Below are positions 1-9,633 of a stretch of 64,000 nucleotides of DNA, one piece after another. Position 1 is the stretch's first letter, and each line of letters begins with the position of its first letter. Source of the DNA: Acetofilamentum sp. (GTDB lineage Bacteria; Hydrothermota; 32-111); NCBI GenBank assembly GCA_020721805.1, contig DYMB01000001.1:310487-374486 (forward strand). Direction: 5' to 3'. The notes beneath the pieces are model-generated. The model searched no databases and had not been told where the DNA came from. It saw only the letters and a list, made by a program, of their open reading frames with translations. The position numbers and the translations under genes were made by a program.

Positions 1-402
1 AATATGAGTCCATAGTAGTTAAAACGGAATCCTTCATAAGACCAACGATAACAGGATTTGCGGTGGAGTGATCCGAGACAAGCAGAACCATGGTGTTTGT
101 TTTATATGCAAAATCAAGAACAATTCCAACCATCCTTTCGGTTTCAAAAAGTTCATAAATGAGTTCTTTTTCAAGTGTGCTATGTGCTGAATGATCTATC
201 CTTCCAGATTCTATCATAAGAAAAAAATTTTTATTTTCACAGATAGATTTCGTATAAAGAAAATCTAACCAGAATTGAACCATTTCGGATAATGATGGTT
301 GCTTTGTCGTATCCTTAGTAAGTTCATAATCAAGGTGTGAGTTTGAAAAAAGAGCCAGAAATCTTTTTTTATCCTTCGTTTTTAAACTATTTTTATCGGT
401 GA
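1..402 (-). CDS. alkaline phosphatase, C-terminal part (runs off the left edge; out of frame with 403..981)
   Basis: Minus-strand translation gives ...KGYTMITDKNSLKTKDKKRFLALFSNSHLDYEL...FFLMIESGRIDHSAHSTLEKEL..., a typical alkaline phosphatase metal-site motif; frame differs by one from the upstream ORF. Confidence 0.75.
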
Positions 403-981
403 TCATTGTATATCCTTTTTTTGAAACTCAGCGATAAGATCTTTTTTATCGAATCTATTATTTTTAAGAAAATATTTCAATCCCCCGCCCATTATAAGAT
501 CTATATTACTTTGAAGGAGTTGTAATGCTATATCATACTCTTTGTTTCGAGAATTTATATGTGCATATGTTCCTGCTGGTGTTGCATGTGTTATTCTTGT
601 GTTTGTGATTATACCTGTTAAATAATTGTTCTTATGGCAGAATTCGATTATGTTTTCTTGTTTCATTCCATCCTTTTTGTTGAAGATGGTCGTATTATCC
701 ATCCCTAAAACACCATTGTTGGTTTTATAACCTGTAAATATTGCAGTAGCGGATGCTGCCGAATCCGTAATGTAAGTCTTATCCGCTGAAGTTTCGCAGT
801 AAAAGATTTGTGAAAATCTATCAAAGGATATCTCTCCTCTCGGATCGGTTTTTAATTTTCTTATTATCGATAAAGCATCAAAACTCATACCATCAGTAAT
901 GATCACTATTAAATTTTCATTGAAGACCGAAATGAAGAATAATGTTATGGAAAGAATGACAAAAAATATCTTTTTAACCAT
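403..981 (-). CDS. alkaline phosphatase, N-terminal part (ends prematurely after an A7 tract)
   Basis: Signal peptide, then VIITDGMSFDAL and ITDSAASATAIFTGYKTNNG (phosphatase active-site serine region). Confidence 0.8.
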   Translation of the reverse strand: MVKKIFFVILSITLFFISVFNENLIVIITDGMSFDALSIIRKLKTDPRGEISFDRFSQIFYCETSADKTYITDSAASATAIFTGYKTNNGVLGMDNTTIFNKKDGMKQENIIEFCHKNNYLTGIITNTRITHATPAGTYAHINSRNKEYDIALQLLQSNIDLIMGGGLKYFLKNNRFDKKDLIAEFQKKDIQ

Positions 982-1000
982 TTAAAATCCTTTTTTTGCG

Positions 1001-1029
1001 ATTATACCAGTTTGTAAATTAAAATTCAA
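1001..1029 (-). promoter_or_regulatory. sigma70-type promoter for the alkaline phosphatase gene
   Basis: Minus strand TTGAAT (1029..1024), 17-nt spacer, TATAAT (1006..1001). Confidence 0.6.
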
Positions 1030-1052
1030 TCTATATTCGATGGTATATTTAC

Positions 1053-1080
1053 TTGAATTTTAATTTCTTTTCTATATAAT
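1053..1080 (+). promoter_or_regulatory. sigma70-type promoter for tRNA-Pro/glyQS
   Basis: TTGAAT (1053..1058), 16-nt spacer, TATAAT (1075..1080). Confidence 0.6.
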
Positions 1081-1102
1081 ATAAAATTAAAAATTAAATG
1101 AT

Positions 1103-1178
1103 CGGAGCGTAGCGCAGTCCGGTTTAGCGCACCAGCATGGGGGGCTGGGGGCCGCTGGTTCAAATCCAGTCGCTCCGA
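1103..1178 (+). tRNA. tRNA-Pro (anticodon GGG)
   Basis: CGGAGCG/CGCTCCG acceptor stem, C1:G72 as in bacterial tRNA-Pro, anticodon loop ATGGGGG, TTCAAAT T-loop; CCA not encoded. Confidence 0.93.
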
Positions 1179-1196
1179 TTTTAATAAGGAGAAGAT

Positions 1197-2039
1197 GTGT
1201 ATTTTCAGGATGTTTACTTGAAATTGTGTAATTACTGGGCTGATAATGGAGCTCTGATATACCAACCTTATAACAGTGAAGTTGGAGCCGGGACCTTTAA
1301 TCCAGCAACATTTTTAAAGGTTCTTGATGAAAAGTATTATAGAACAGCATACCTTGAAATTTCAAAAAGACCAAAGGATGGTAGATACGCTGAAAATCCT
1401 AATAGATTCCAGCAGTTCTATCAATTTCAGGTGATCGTTCAACCAGCGGTTGATGATATTATGGATATTTACACAAAAAGTCTTGAGTATATAGGTGTGG
1501 ATATAAAAAGACATGATATAAGGTTTGTGGAAGATGATTGGGAATCTCCAACACTTGGTGCGAAAGGGCTTGGATGGGAAGTATGGATCGATGGTATGGA
1601 GATAACTCAATTTACATATTTTCAGCAGATTGGTTCGATAATGCTTAAGGTTATCCCTGTAGAGATCACATATGGTCTTGAGAGGATAACGATGTTTGTT
1701 CAGAAAAAAGATTCGGTTCTTGATATAGAATGGAACAAAGAATATAAATGGAAGGATGTAATGTTGCAGCAGGAAAGGGAATACTGTGTTTTCAACTTCA
1801 AGGAATCTGATTCTGACTTCATTATGAGTCAATTTATAAAATCTGAAAGTGAAGTTGATAGATTGCTTGAAAAAGATCTTATCTATCCTGCTTATGATTA
1901 TCTTATAAAATGTTCACATTTTTTTAACCTTCTTGATGCGAGAGGTGTTATATCTCAGAAGGAGAGAGCAAATTATATAACAAGGATCAGAAACCTTGCA
2001 AAAAAGGTGGCAAAAAAATATGTCGAAGGGAAAAGATAA
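1197..2039 (+). CDS. glyQ: glycyl-tRNA synthetase alpha subunit
   Basis: MYFQDVYLKLCNYWADNGALIYQPYNSEVGAGTFNPATFL...GRYAENPNR. Confidence 0.97.
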   Translation: MYFQDVYLKLCNYWADNGALIYQPYNSEVGAGTFNPATFLKVLDEKYYRTAYLEISKRPKDGRYAENPNRFQQFYQFQVIVQPAVDDIMDIYTKSLEYIGVDIKRHDIRFVEDDWESPTLGAKGLGWEVWIDGMEITQFTYFQQIGSIMLKVIPVEITYGLERITMFVQKKDSVLDIEWNKEYKWKDVMLQQEREYCVFNFKESDSDFIMSQFIKSESEVDRLLEKDLIYPAYDYLIKCSHFFNLLDARGVISQKERANYITRIRNLAKKVAKKYVEGKR

Positions 2040-4110
2040 CACAATTTTTTTTGAACTTGGTTTTGAGGAATTACCTGTCTCTGCTTTAAAACTTATTCAA
2101 AAAGATTTAACAAAAAAAATTTTAGATTTTTTTGAATCCGAAAAGGTAAAGAATATTGATGTACAACTTTTTTTAACACCCAGAAGGCTGGTTTTATTTA
2201 TAAAAAATCTTCCAGAAAAAACTCCAGCGATAGAAAAGATAGAGAAGGGACCACAGGAGAATCTTTTTTTTGAAGATAACAGACCAACAAAACTCGCCGA
2301 AGGTTTTATGAAATCTAGAAAATTAAATCCCAGCGATATTGAAATTAAGGATGGTTTTGTCTGGTATAAAAAGTTGGAAGGTGGAGTAGAAATATCATCC
2401 CTCTTTATAAAAAATATCTTCAACCTGGTGAATTCACTTGAGTTTGAAAAAAGAATGAAATGGGATGATACCAACATAGTTTTCCCAAGACCCATAAGAT
2501 GGGTGAATTCTTTTTTTAACAACCAACAACTTGAAATAAAAATTGGTAATTTGGTTGGGGCAAATTTCACATATGGAAACAGAAATACTGGAAATTTGAA
2601 AATTCCATTTTTCAACGGATACGATTTTCTGGAAAAGACAAAAGATAATTATGTGGTTTTATCTTTTGAAGAAAGAAAACAAATGATAGTTGATAAAATA
2701 AAGGATATAAGCGAAAATCAGGGGCTTTCCCTTATTTGGGATGAGGAATTGCTTGAAGAGGTGACTTACCTTGTAGAGTATCCTGTAATATTCAAAGGAA
2801 AATTTGATAATAGATTTTTATATCTTCCAAAAGAAATAATAATCGCTGCCTTAAAACAACATCAGAGGTATTTCACTTTAGAGAATGAAAAAGGCGAACT
2901 TTCAAACTATTTTATCTTCGTTGCTAACTCCCCATACGCTTCTTATGAAGACATTGTTAAAAATAATCAAAGAATCATCAATTCCAGACTGGAGGATGCA
3001 GAATTCTATTTTAAAAACGACATAGCAAGAAGTATGGATGAATATGAGAATAGATTGAAAAAAACTATTTTTTGTGAGGGGTTTGGTTCTTTTTATGAAA
3101 AGGTTGAGAGGAATGTAAAACTCGTCGAATATATTTTTGGAAAAATGAAGATGGAATATGACCCACAAATTTTAAAAGAGGCTGGTATCATAAGTAAATT
3201 TGACATAGCAACCGATATGATTAAGGATGGTAAAGAGTTCACCAAACTTCAGGGAAGGATAGGATACCATTATGCAAGATTAAAAGGTTTCGACGAGAAT
3301 CTATCCAAAATTTCATATGAACATTATTTGCCTGTTAATGTTGATGGTGATAAACCCAAAACTCTTCTTGGAAAAATTTTTTCCATCTCAGATAAAGTTG
3401 ATAACATATCAGTTGCTTTCGTTTCTGGAAACAAACCTACGGGTAGTAAGGATATAATGTATGTTAGAAGAGACACCCTTTCGCTTCTTTCCCTCCTGGT
3501 TTATGAAAATATTGAAATTGATCTTTATGAAATTTTTAAATTTTCTCTGGAACTTTTAAATCAAAAGGATCATTTGGAAAAGATAATAGATTATGTTAAA
3601 AAAAGAATGGAAATCTTTTTACAGGATTATCATTCGATACCATACGATATATCCCGTTCTCTTTTACAAAGTTCAACCTTTATCACTTCTGATATAAAGA
3701 TGAGGGCAGAAAAAATATTAAACTTAAAGAACGATTTTGATTTCAGAAGGATGGTAGAGGGACAGAAGAGAGTTTCAAATATTTTGAAAAATATTTCTCA
3801 TGTGGAACTGAAAGATAAAAATTTTGAAAATGTCTATGAAAAGGATCTTTACGAAAAAGGTAAAGATGTTTTAATGGTAAATAAAAAATATTTTGAAACA
3901 AAAGATTATGATTCCATTTTAAAAAATCTTTTATCACTTGTTTCATACATAAATGATTTTTTCGATAATGTTCTTGTAAACGATCAGGATGAACAGAAAA
4001 AAAATAAAAGGCTCGCTTTACTCTTTTTTATTAAAAATATTTTTATGGATTTCGCTGATTTCTCTTATATAGTATTTGAACATGTTGATTTAAAAAAGGA
4101 AAAATTATGA
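2020..4110 (+). CDS. glyS: glycyl-tRNA synthetase beta subunit
   Basis: MSKGKDNTIFFELGFEELPVSAL start; ...KMKWDDTNIVFPRPIRW... ; directly after and overlapping glyQ; start refined from the 1996 ORF. Confidence 0.96.
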   Translation: MSKGKDNTIFFELGFEELPVSALKLIQKDLTKKILDFFESEKVKNIDVQLFLTPRRLVLFIKNLPEKTPAIEKIEKGPQENLFFEDNRPTKLAEGFMKSRKLNPSDIEIKDGFVWYKKLEGGVEISSLFIKNIFNLVNSLEFEKRMKWDDTNIVFPRPIRWVNSFFNNQQLEIKIGNLVGANFTYGNRNTGNLKIPFFNGYDFLEKTKDNYVVLSFEERKQMIVDKIKDISENQGLSLIWDEELLEEVTYLVEYPVIFKGKFDNRFLYLPKEIIIAALKQHQRYFTLENEKGELSNYFIFVANSPYASYEDIVKNNQRIINSRLEDAEFYFKNDIARSMDEYENRLKKTIFCEGFGSFYEKVERNVKLVEYIFGKMKMEYDPQILKEAGIISKFDIATDMIKDGKEFTKLQGRIGYHYARLKGFDENLSKISYEHYLPVNVDGDKPKTLLGKIFSISDKVDNISVAFVSGNKPTGSKDIMYVRRDTLSLLSLLVYENIEIDLYEIFKFSLELLNQKDHLEKIIDYVKKRMEIFLQDYHSIPYDISRSLLQSSTFITSDIKMRAEKILNLKNDFDFRRMVEGQKRVSNILKNISHVELKDKNFENVYEKDLYEKGKDVLMVNKKYFETKDYDSILKNLLSLVSYINDFFDNVLVNDQDEQKKNKRLALLFFIKNIFMDFADFSYIVFEHVDLKKEKL

Positions 4111-5075
4111 GATTTCCAAGAGGAAGAATTTTACTTGAAAATACCAACATAGAGTTTATAAATTTTGACAGTATTCTAAATGCTGGCAAAAGGGAAAGGT
4201 CTCACAGAATACACGGGTACATATCACTTCTATACCCTTCTGATGTTGATATGATATTTTTATCGCTTGGAGAACCTATAAACGCAGCCAGATTCACACA
4301 GAATGCGAGAACCCTTATTTCAATAAATGAAGTTATAAAAAAGGTGAAAGAATCGAATGTGGGAATTATAAACATATACGAGGTTCCAGAAGAACTTGTA
4401 CTTTTGATGGTATCAACTTTTACTTTAACCCCGATCTTAAAAGATAAAGATCATACTCAAATTTCCGTTGAGAAAATGATAGGGCAGATCGCGGTTGATA
4501 AATTTTCCGGTTTTCTTGAAATAAAAAAAGGTAACGAATTTTTCTATTCATTATTTGAAAAAGGTATTCCCACAAGGGGTTACTTTGGGGATAAGATAAA
4601 TGTCTCAATAACACCCTCTATACTGATACAACTTTTAAAATCAACCTCAAAGGATGGTTTAAATGTTATTTTTTCACTTTATGACAAATTACCTGAAAGG
4701 ATAGAACAGGCGACACCTGCAACAGTTCAGCTTCTTTTAAAAAGTGTTAACAATCTGATAAAAGAATTTGCTGCTTCATATGGACCCACTTTTGCTAAGA
4801 AAGGTGCACTTATAGCAAAATCACATATAGATGAGGATTACAAGTTTATGTCAGAAATAACTATAAACGGAATAGAACTGACAGGTGATGTTTTTGCTTC
4901 TAAAGATGAGTTTATAAAAGCTATGGCTGAATTCACTAACAGGTTTTTAAAAACATACGATGTTATATGTAACGATAAAATTAAAGAGAATATTTTTAAA
5001 ATAGCTCTAAAAGATTTTAGATTTGCTTTGAAATCTCAAGGTTTTTTTAACTATACCATTTTTAAAGATGAGTAA
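4107..5075 (+). CDS. conserved hypothetical; two PATAN/DUF4388-like segments suspected
   Basis: 322-aa ORF between glyS and rsmI with two segments of similar pattern (GYISLLYPSDVDMIFLSLGEPINAARF and SGFLEIKKGNEFFYSLFEKGIPTRGYF). Confidence 0.6.
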   Translation: MRFPRGRILLENTNIEFINFDSILNAGKRERSHRIHGYISLLYPSDVDMIFLSLGEPINAARFTQNARTLISINEVIKKVKESNVGIINIYEVPEELVLLMVSTFTLTPILKDKDHTQISVEKMIGQIAVDKFSGFLEIKKGNEFFYSLFEKGIPTRGYFGDKINVSITPSILIQLLKSTSKDGLNVIFSLYDKLPERIEQATPATVQLLLKSVNNLIKEFAASYGPTFAKKGALIAKSHIDEDYKFMSEITINGIELTGDVFASKDEFIKAMAEFTNRFLKTYDVICNDKIKENIFKIALKDFRFALKSQGFFNYTIFKDE

Positions 5076-5754
5076 ACTTTTCATCATTCCCAAAGACATC
5101 GGTAATATTGATGATATTTCCTCAAGAATAAAGGAGGTTTTAAAAAAATGTGATTTTCTTGTTTGTGAGGATACAAGAGTTATAGGTATATTTTTAAAAA
5201 AACTCGGTATAGAAAAAAAAGATTACATATCTTTTACCGAATATAACCAAAAAACAAAAACATCGATCATTATAAATATGATAAAGAATGGGAAAATCGG
5301 AGGCCTTTTGAGCGATTCTGGAACACCCTTGATTTCTGATCCAGGTTTTTATCTTGTCAGAGAGGCTATAAACGAAGGAATAGAAATTGTTCCTTTACCC
5401 GGTCCCGTTGCTTTTATAACCGCTCTTGTGGGTTCTGGACTTCCAACCGATTCTTTCACTTTTTATGGTTTTTTACCAAAAAAGGAAGGGAGAAGAAAAA
5501 AGGTTTTAAATGAAGCAATATCAAAAAGGGAAACATCAATTTTTTATGAGTCTCCATACAGGATAGATAAAACCATTAAAGAGTTGAACGATATTGACCC
5601 CGAAAGGAATATCGTTATTGCGAGAGAACTCACAAAAACATTTGAAGAGTTTATCAGGGGAAAAGTCAGTGATATTATCAAAAAGGAATGGACAAAAAAA
5701 GGTGAAATGGTTCTTTTGATAGAAGGAGTTAGAGATGATAAACGAAAAAACTAA
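5068..5754 (+). CDS. rsmI: 16S rRNA (cytidine-2'-O)-methyltransferase RsmI
   Basis: CEDTRVIG, LLSDSGTPLISDPGFYLVREA, PLPGPVAFITALVGSGLPTDSFTFYGFLP. Confidence 0.93.
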   Translation: MSKLFIIPKDIGNIDDISSRIKEVLKKCDFLVCEDTRVIGIFLKKLGIEKKDYISFTEYNQKTKTSIIINMIKNGKIGGLLSDSGTPLISDPGFYLVREAINEGIEIVPLPGPVAFITALVGSGLPTDSFTFYGFLPKKEGRRKKVLNEAISKRETSIFYESPYRIDKTIKELNDIDPERNIVIARELTKTFEEFIRGKVSDIIKKEWTKKGEMVLLIEGVRDDKRKN

Positions 5755-6340
5755 AAATTTTTTTAGAAACCTTTTAAATCCTTTAATAGATTTTATAATA
5801 TTTTTAAAAATCTCTCCAAATTTTCTTACACTTTTTGGAATGTTGTTATCCATTTTTGCAGGATTTCTTTATTTTAAAGGATCATTTATTTATGGTGGTA
5901 TAGTTCTTTTGTTAGGTTCACTGTATGACACCTTTGATGGTATGGTGGCAAGAAAGAGTCAGAAGGTTACCATCTTTGGAGCATTTCTTGATTCAACCAT
6001 AGATAGGTTTAACGAATTCTTTGTTTTATCGGGAATGATACTTTTTTTCTATTCTAAAGAGGATATTTTATACTCAACCATAGTTCTGTCATCTATGTTT
6101 TTTTCAATAATGGTCAGTTACACAAGGGCAAGAGCGGAGGGACTCGGAATCGAATGTAAGAATGGTCTTATGGGAAGAGTTGAGAGGATGATCTATATTA
6201 TAATCATCTCTTTTTTACCATTGAATATTTTCAAATATATGATAATATTATTTACATTCCTGACTTTTTTAACTGTCATTCAGAGAATAATGATTGTAAA
6301 AGCGGGAACAAACAAGAAGGAGGTTTTAAAAAATGGCTAA
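5735..6340 (+). CDS. CDP-alcohol phosphatidyltransferase
   Basis: Complete motif [26 protein letters not shown] (DxxDGxxARx8GxxxDxxxD); multiple TM segments. Confidence 0.92.
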   Translation: MINEKTKNFFRNLLNPLIDFIIFLKISPNFLTLFGMLLSIFAGFLYFKGSFIYGGIVLLLGSLYDTFDGMVARKSQKVTIFGAFLDSTIDRFNEFFVLSGMILFFYSKEDILYSTIVLSSMFFSIMVSYTRARAEGLGIECKNGLMGRVERMIYIIIISFLPLNIFKYMIILFTFLTFLTVIQRIMIVKAGTNKKEVLKNG

Positions 6341-7424
6341 AAAGTCAAAAAAGATCAGAGTTGGAATCATAGGAGTTGGGAACTGTGCTTCTTCTTTGGT
6401 TCAGGGGATAGAGTTTTATAAAAATGCCAGAGAGACTGAAACGATACCCGGTTTGATGCATGTAAATCTTGGTGGATATCATATCTCTGATATCGAGTTT
6501 TCCTGTGCTATCGATATTAACAAAACTAAAGTGGGAAAAGATCTTTCCGATGCTATCTTTGCACATCCCAATAACACCTACAAATTCACCGATGTTCCCA
6601 AACTCGGTGTGAAGGTCGAAAGGGGAATGACACATGATGGAATTGGGAAATATCTCTCAGATGTTATAGAGAAAGCACCAGGAAAAACTGCTGATATCGT
6701 TCAACTTTTTAAAGATACAAATACTGACCTTGTTATTAACTATTTACCTGTTGGTAGTGAGGAAGCAACGAAGTGGTATGTCGAACAGGCATTACAGGCA
6801 AAAGTTGGATTTATAAACGCCATACCAGTTTTTATAGCGACTTCAGAATATTGGGCAAAAAGATTCAGGGATGCAGGTCTTCCAATAATAGGAGATGACA
6901 TAAAATCGCAGGTTGGTGCTACAATAACGCATAGAGTTTTAACTTCACTTTTCGTGGACAGGGGAGTCAGACTTGATAGAACCTATCAACTTAACATTGG
7001 TGGAAACACAGATTTTCTTAATATGCTTGAAAGGGAGAGATTGGAAAGTAAAAGAATTTCCAAAACTCAGGCTGTAACATCGATTCTTCCATATAAAATA
7101 GATGATGAAAACATACATATCGGTCCATCGGATTATGTGGCATGGCTTAAAGATAGAAAGTTCTGTTTTTTAAAGATGGAAGGGACAACTTTTGGAGAAG
7201 TTCCTTTAAACCTTGAACTAAAACTTGAGGTTTGGGATTCACCAAATTCTGCCGGAGTTGTAATAGATGCTATTAGATGTTTGAAACTTGCTCTTGATAA
7301 CAAACTTTCAGGTCCACAGATAGAGCCTTCTTCATATTTTATGAAGTCTCCACCTGTTCAATTTCCAGATTCTATATGTAAGAAAAAGACTGAAGAATTT
7401 ATTTCAAAATACAGTCTAAAATAA
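6333..7424 (+). CDS. ino1: myo-inositol-1-phosphate synthase
   Basis: [66 protein letters not shown]. Confidence 0.94.
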   Translation: MAKKSKKIRVGIIGVGNCASSLVQGIEFYKNARETETIPGLMHVNLGGYHISDIEFSCAIDINKTKVGKDLSDAIFAHPNNTYKFTDVPKLGVKVERGMTHDGIGKYLSDVIEKAPGKTADIVQLFKDTNTDLVINYLPVGSEEATKWYVEQALQAKVGFINAIPVFIATSEYWAKRFRDAGLPIIGDDIKSQVGATITHRVLTSLFVDRGVRLDRTYQLNIGGNTDFLNMLERERLESKRISKTQAVTSILPYKIDDENIHIGPSDYVAWLKDRKFCFLKMEGTTFGEVPLNLELKLEVWDSPNSAGVVIDAIRCLKLALDNKLSGPQIEPSSYFMKSPPVQFPDSICKKKTEEFISKYSLK

Positions 7425-7431
7425 AATAAGA

Positions 7432-8052
7432 ATGATGGAAGGTCTATTCATTACTTTTGAAGGTATTGAGGGCTGTGGTAAAACAACCCAGGCAAAACTA
7501 CTTTACGAGTATCTTATAAATAGAAATATAGAATGTGTCCTGACCCATGAGCCGGGCGGGACACTGATTTCAGAAAAGATAAGAGAAATTTTACTTGATA
7601 AAAAAAACTATAACATGGTTTATCTAACTGAACTCTTTCTTTACCTTGCAAGTAGATCTCAACACACATTTGAAAAAATAATTCCTGCTTTGAAAAATGG
7701 TAAAATAGTTATATGTGATAGATATTTTGACTCAACACTTGCCTATCAGGGAGAAGGTAGAAATATTCCCAAGCAAAAGGTTTTCGAAATTAACAATTTT
7801 GCAACAGGAGGTTTGATCCCACATCTTACCTTTTTGATCGATATAAACGAAGATGTTGGATTGGAAAGGTTAAAGGAAAGAAAAGGAAAGGATAGGATCG
7901 AGGAAGAGGAGATCAATTTTCATAAAAGGGTCAGAGGCGCATATCTGACACTTGCCAGAGAAAATAAGGAGAGATTCCGTATCATAGATGGACTCGGTTC
8001 TATAGAACATATTCATAAAGAGATTGTGAACATTGTTTTAAAGTTTATTTAG
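7432..8052 (+). CDS. tmk: thymidylate kinase
   Basis: FITFEGIEGCGKTTQAKLL P-loop; CDRYFDSTLAYQGEGR. Confidence 0.96.
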   Translation: MMEGLFITFEGIEGCGKTTQAKLLYEYLINRNIECVLTHEPGGTLISEKIREILLDKKNYNMVYLTELFLYLASRSQHTFEKIIPALKNGKIVICDRYFDSTLAYQGEGRNIPKQKVFEINNFATGGLIPHLTFLIDINEDVGLERLKERKGKDRIEEEEINFHKRVRGAYLTLARENKERFRIIDGLGSIEHIHKEIVNIVLKFI

Positions 8053-8060
8053 GAGCATAG

Positions 8061-9626
8061 ATGAAAAAAAAGATAATTTTAACCATTCTTGTGATTTCAA
8101 TACTTTTTTCTTTTGTTGGATGGTTTCTCGTTCTTTATGGTAATAATGACAACACAAAAAATTCTGTTAATATTTTTTTCAATCCGGAAATGAAAAAATT
8201 TGTTCAAACCATTCAACTTTTAAAAGATTCCTATTACAGGGAAGTGTCAGACTCTGAACTTATAGATGAAGCGATAAATGGTATGTTGAAAACTCTTGAC
8301 CCACATTCCGTTTACATTTATAGGGAGAATGATCTTCAAAACTTTTACACTCAAACAAAAGGTAGTTTTGGTGGAATAGGTTTTAGAGTTGGGCTTAAGG
8401 ATGGTTTTATCACTGTCATTTCACCTATAGAGAATACTCCAGCATCAAGAGTAGGTATCAGAGCTGGAGATATAATAGTTCAAATAGATACCATTTCAAC
8501 TGAAGGTATGGATGTTGATAAAGCGGTTTCCCTTATGAGGGGTGAACCCGGAACAAAAGTGAAATTGAAAGTAAACAGGTATGGAAATTTAATAGATTTT
8601 GATATAATAAGAGAGATAATCACGATAAAATCTATACCATTTTATGGTATGGTGGATGATTCCATAGGATATATAAAACTTACACAGTTCACCGAAAATG
8701 TGGAGAATGAGTTCTTTTCATCTGTTAAAGATCTTTTTGAAAAGAAAGGTGCAAAAAAACTTATTTTAGACTTAAGACAAAATCCCGGAGGACTTTTAAA
8801 TAGTGCTATCGCAATTTCAGATATCTTTCTTCCGAAAGGTGCTGATATAGTTTCAACCCGTTCAAAAAATAAATCTATGAATTATGTTTTTAAAGCTATA
8901 ACACCAATATATAAAGGATTTTTCCCGATTATAGTTCTTGTCGATGATGGTTCCGCAAGTGCTTCAGAGATAGTTGCAGGTGCGTTACAGGATTGGGATA
9001 GAGCCCTGGTTATGGGTGATACAACATATGGAAAAGGTTCTGTTCAGTCTGTGATAGATTTTTCAAAGAATGATAAGAATGATAGGGGAATTTTAAAATT
9101 TACAACGGCAAGATATTTCACTCCATCTGGAAGATCTATAGACAGAGAACTTATAAAATTTGAAAAAACTGTTAAAGATACAACAAAATATTATTCATTG
9201 GGAGAATTGAACAGGGAACTTTACGGAGGAGGAGGAATAATTCCTGATTTCATATATCAGGAAAGGTTTATCTCTAAAATTGAAATGGAAATTTACAGTA
9301 AACAGGCTACTATGGAATTCGTTTCCAAGTATCTTGCAAAGAATAATGGAAAAGAAAATCTTGTTAAAAATTTTGATGAAAAGATTTATAACGAATATTT
9401 AAACTTTTTGAAAAAAAAGGAAATAAACATTGAAAATCTAAAAGATGATTCGATAATTTTTAACAGTGTAAGGGATCAACTTATCTATGAGTTTTCAAGA
9501 CAGATAGGAGGAGAAAAACTCTTCTATACAGTTTTCCTTAAAAACGATTATTTAACCAAAAAAGCTGTGACGATTCTTTCAGGTTCTAAAGATATAAAGG
9601 ATATGTTTTTAAAAATAGAACAATAG
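8061..9626 (+). CDS. ctpA: S41 family C-terminal processing peptidase (PDZ-containing)
   Basis: N-terminal TM, GIGFRVG PDZ, VDDGSASASEIVAGALQDWDRALVMGDTTYGKGSVQ catalytic Ser/Lys. Confidence 0.94.
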   Translation: MKKKIILTILVISILFSFVGWFLVLYGNNDNTKNSVNIFFNPEMKKFVQTIQLLKDSYYREVSDSELIDEAINGMLKTLDPHSVYIYRENDLQNFYTQTKGSFGGIGFRVGLKDGFITVISPIENTPASRVGIRAGDIIVQIDTISTEGMDVDKAVSLMRGEPGTKVKLKVNRYGNLIDFDIIREIITIKSIPFYGMVDDSIGYIKLTQFTENVENEFFSSVKDLFEKKGAKKLILDLRQNPGGLLNSAIAISDIFLPKGADIVSTRSKNKSMNYVFKAITPIYKGFFPIIVLVDDGSASASEIVAGALQDWDRALVMGDTTYGKGSVQSVIDFSKNDKNDRGILKFTTARYFTPSGRSIDRELIKFEKTVKDTTKYYSLGELNRELYGGGGIIPDFIYQERFISKIEMEIYSKQATMEFVSKYLAKNNGKENLVKNFDEKIYNEYLNFLKKKEINIENLKDDSIIFNSVRDQLIYEFSRQIGGEKLFYTVFLKNDYLTKKAVTILSGSKDIKDMFLKIEQ

Positions 9627-9633
9627 TGTAGAG

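Noticed and set aside
1026-1265. Minus-strand ORF with SERLDLNQRPPAPHAGALNRTALRS
   Set aside because: Well-known spurious translation of the antisense of a tRNA (here tRNA-Pro).
1362-1832. Antisense ORFs inside glyQ, glyS, greA, rplB, rpoB and other genes
   Set aside because: Hydrophobic or Ser/Phe-rich shadows of clear + strand genes, with no independent start signals.
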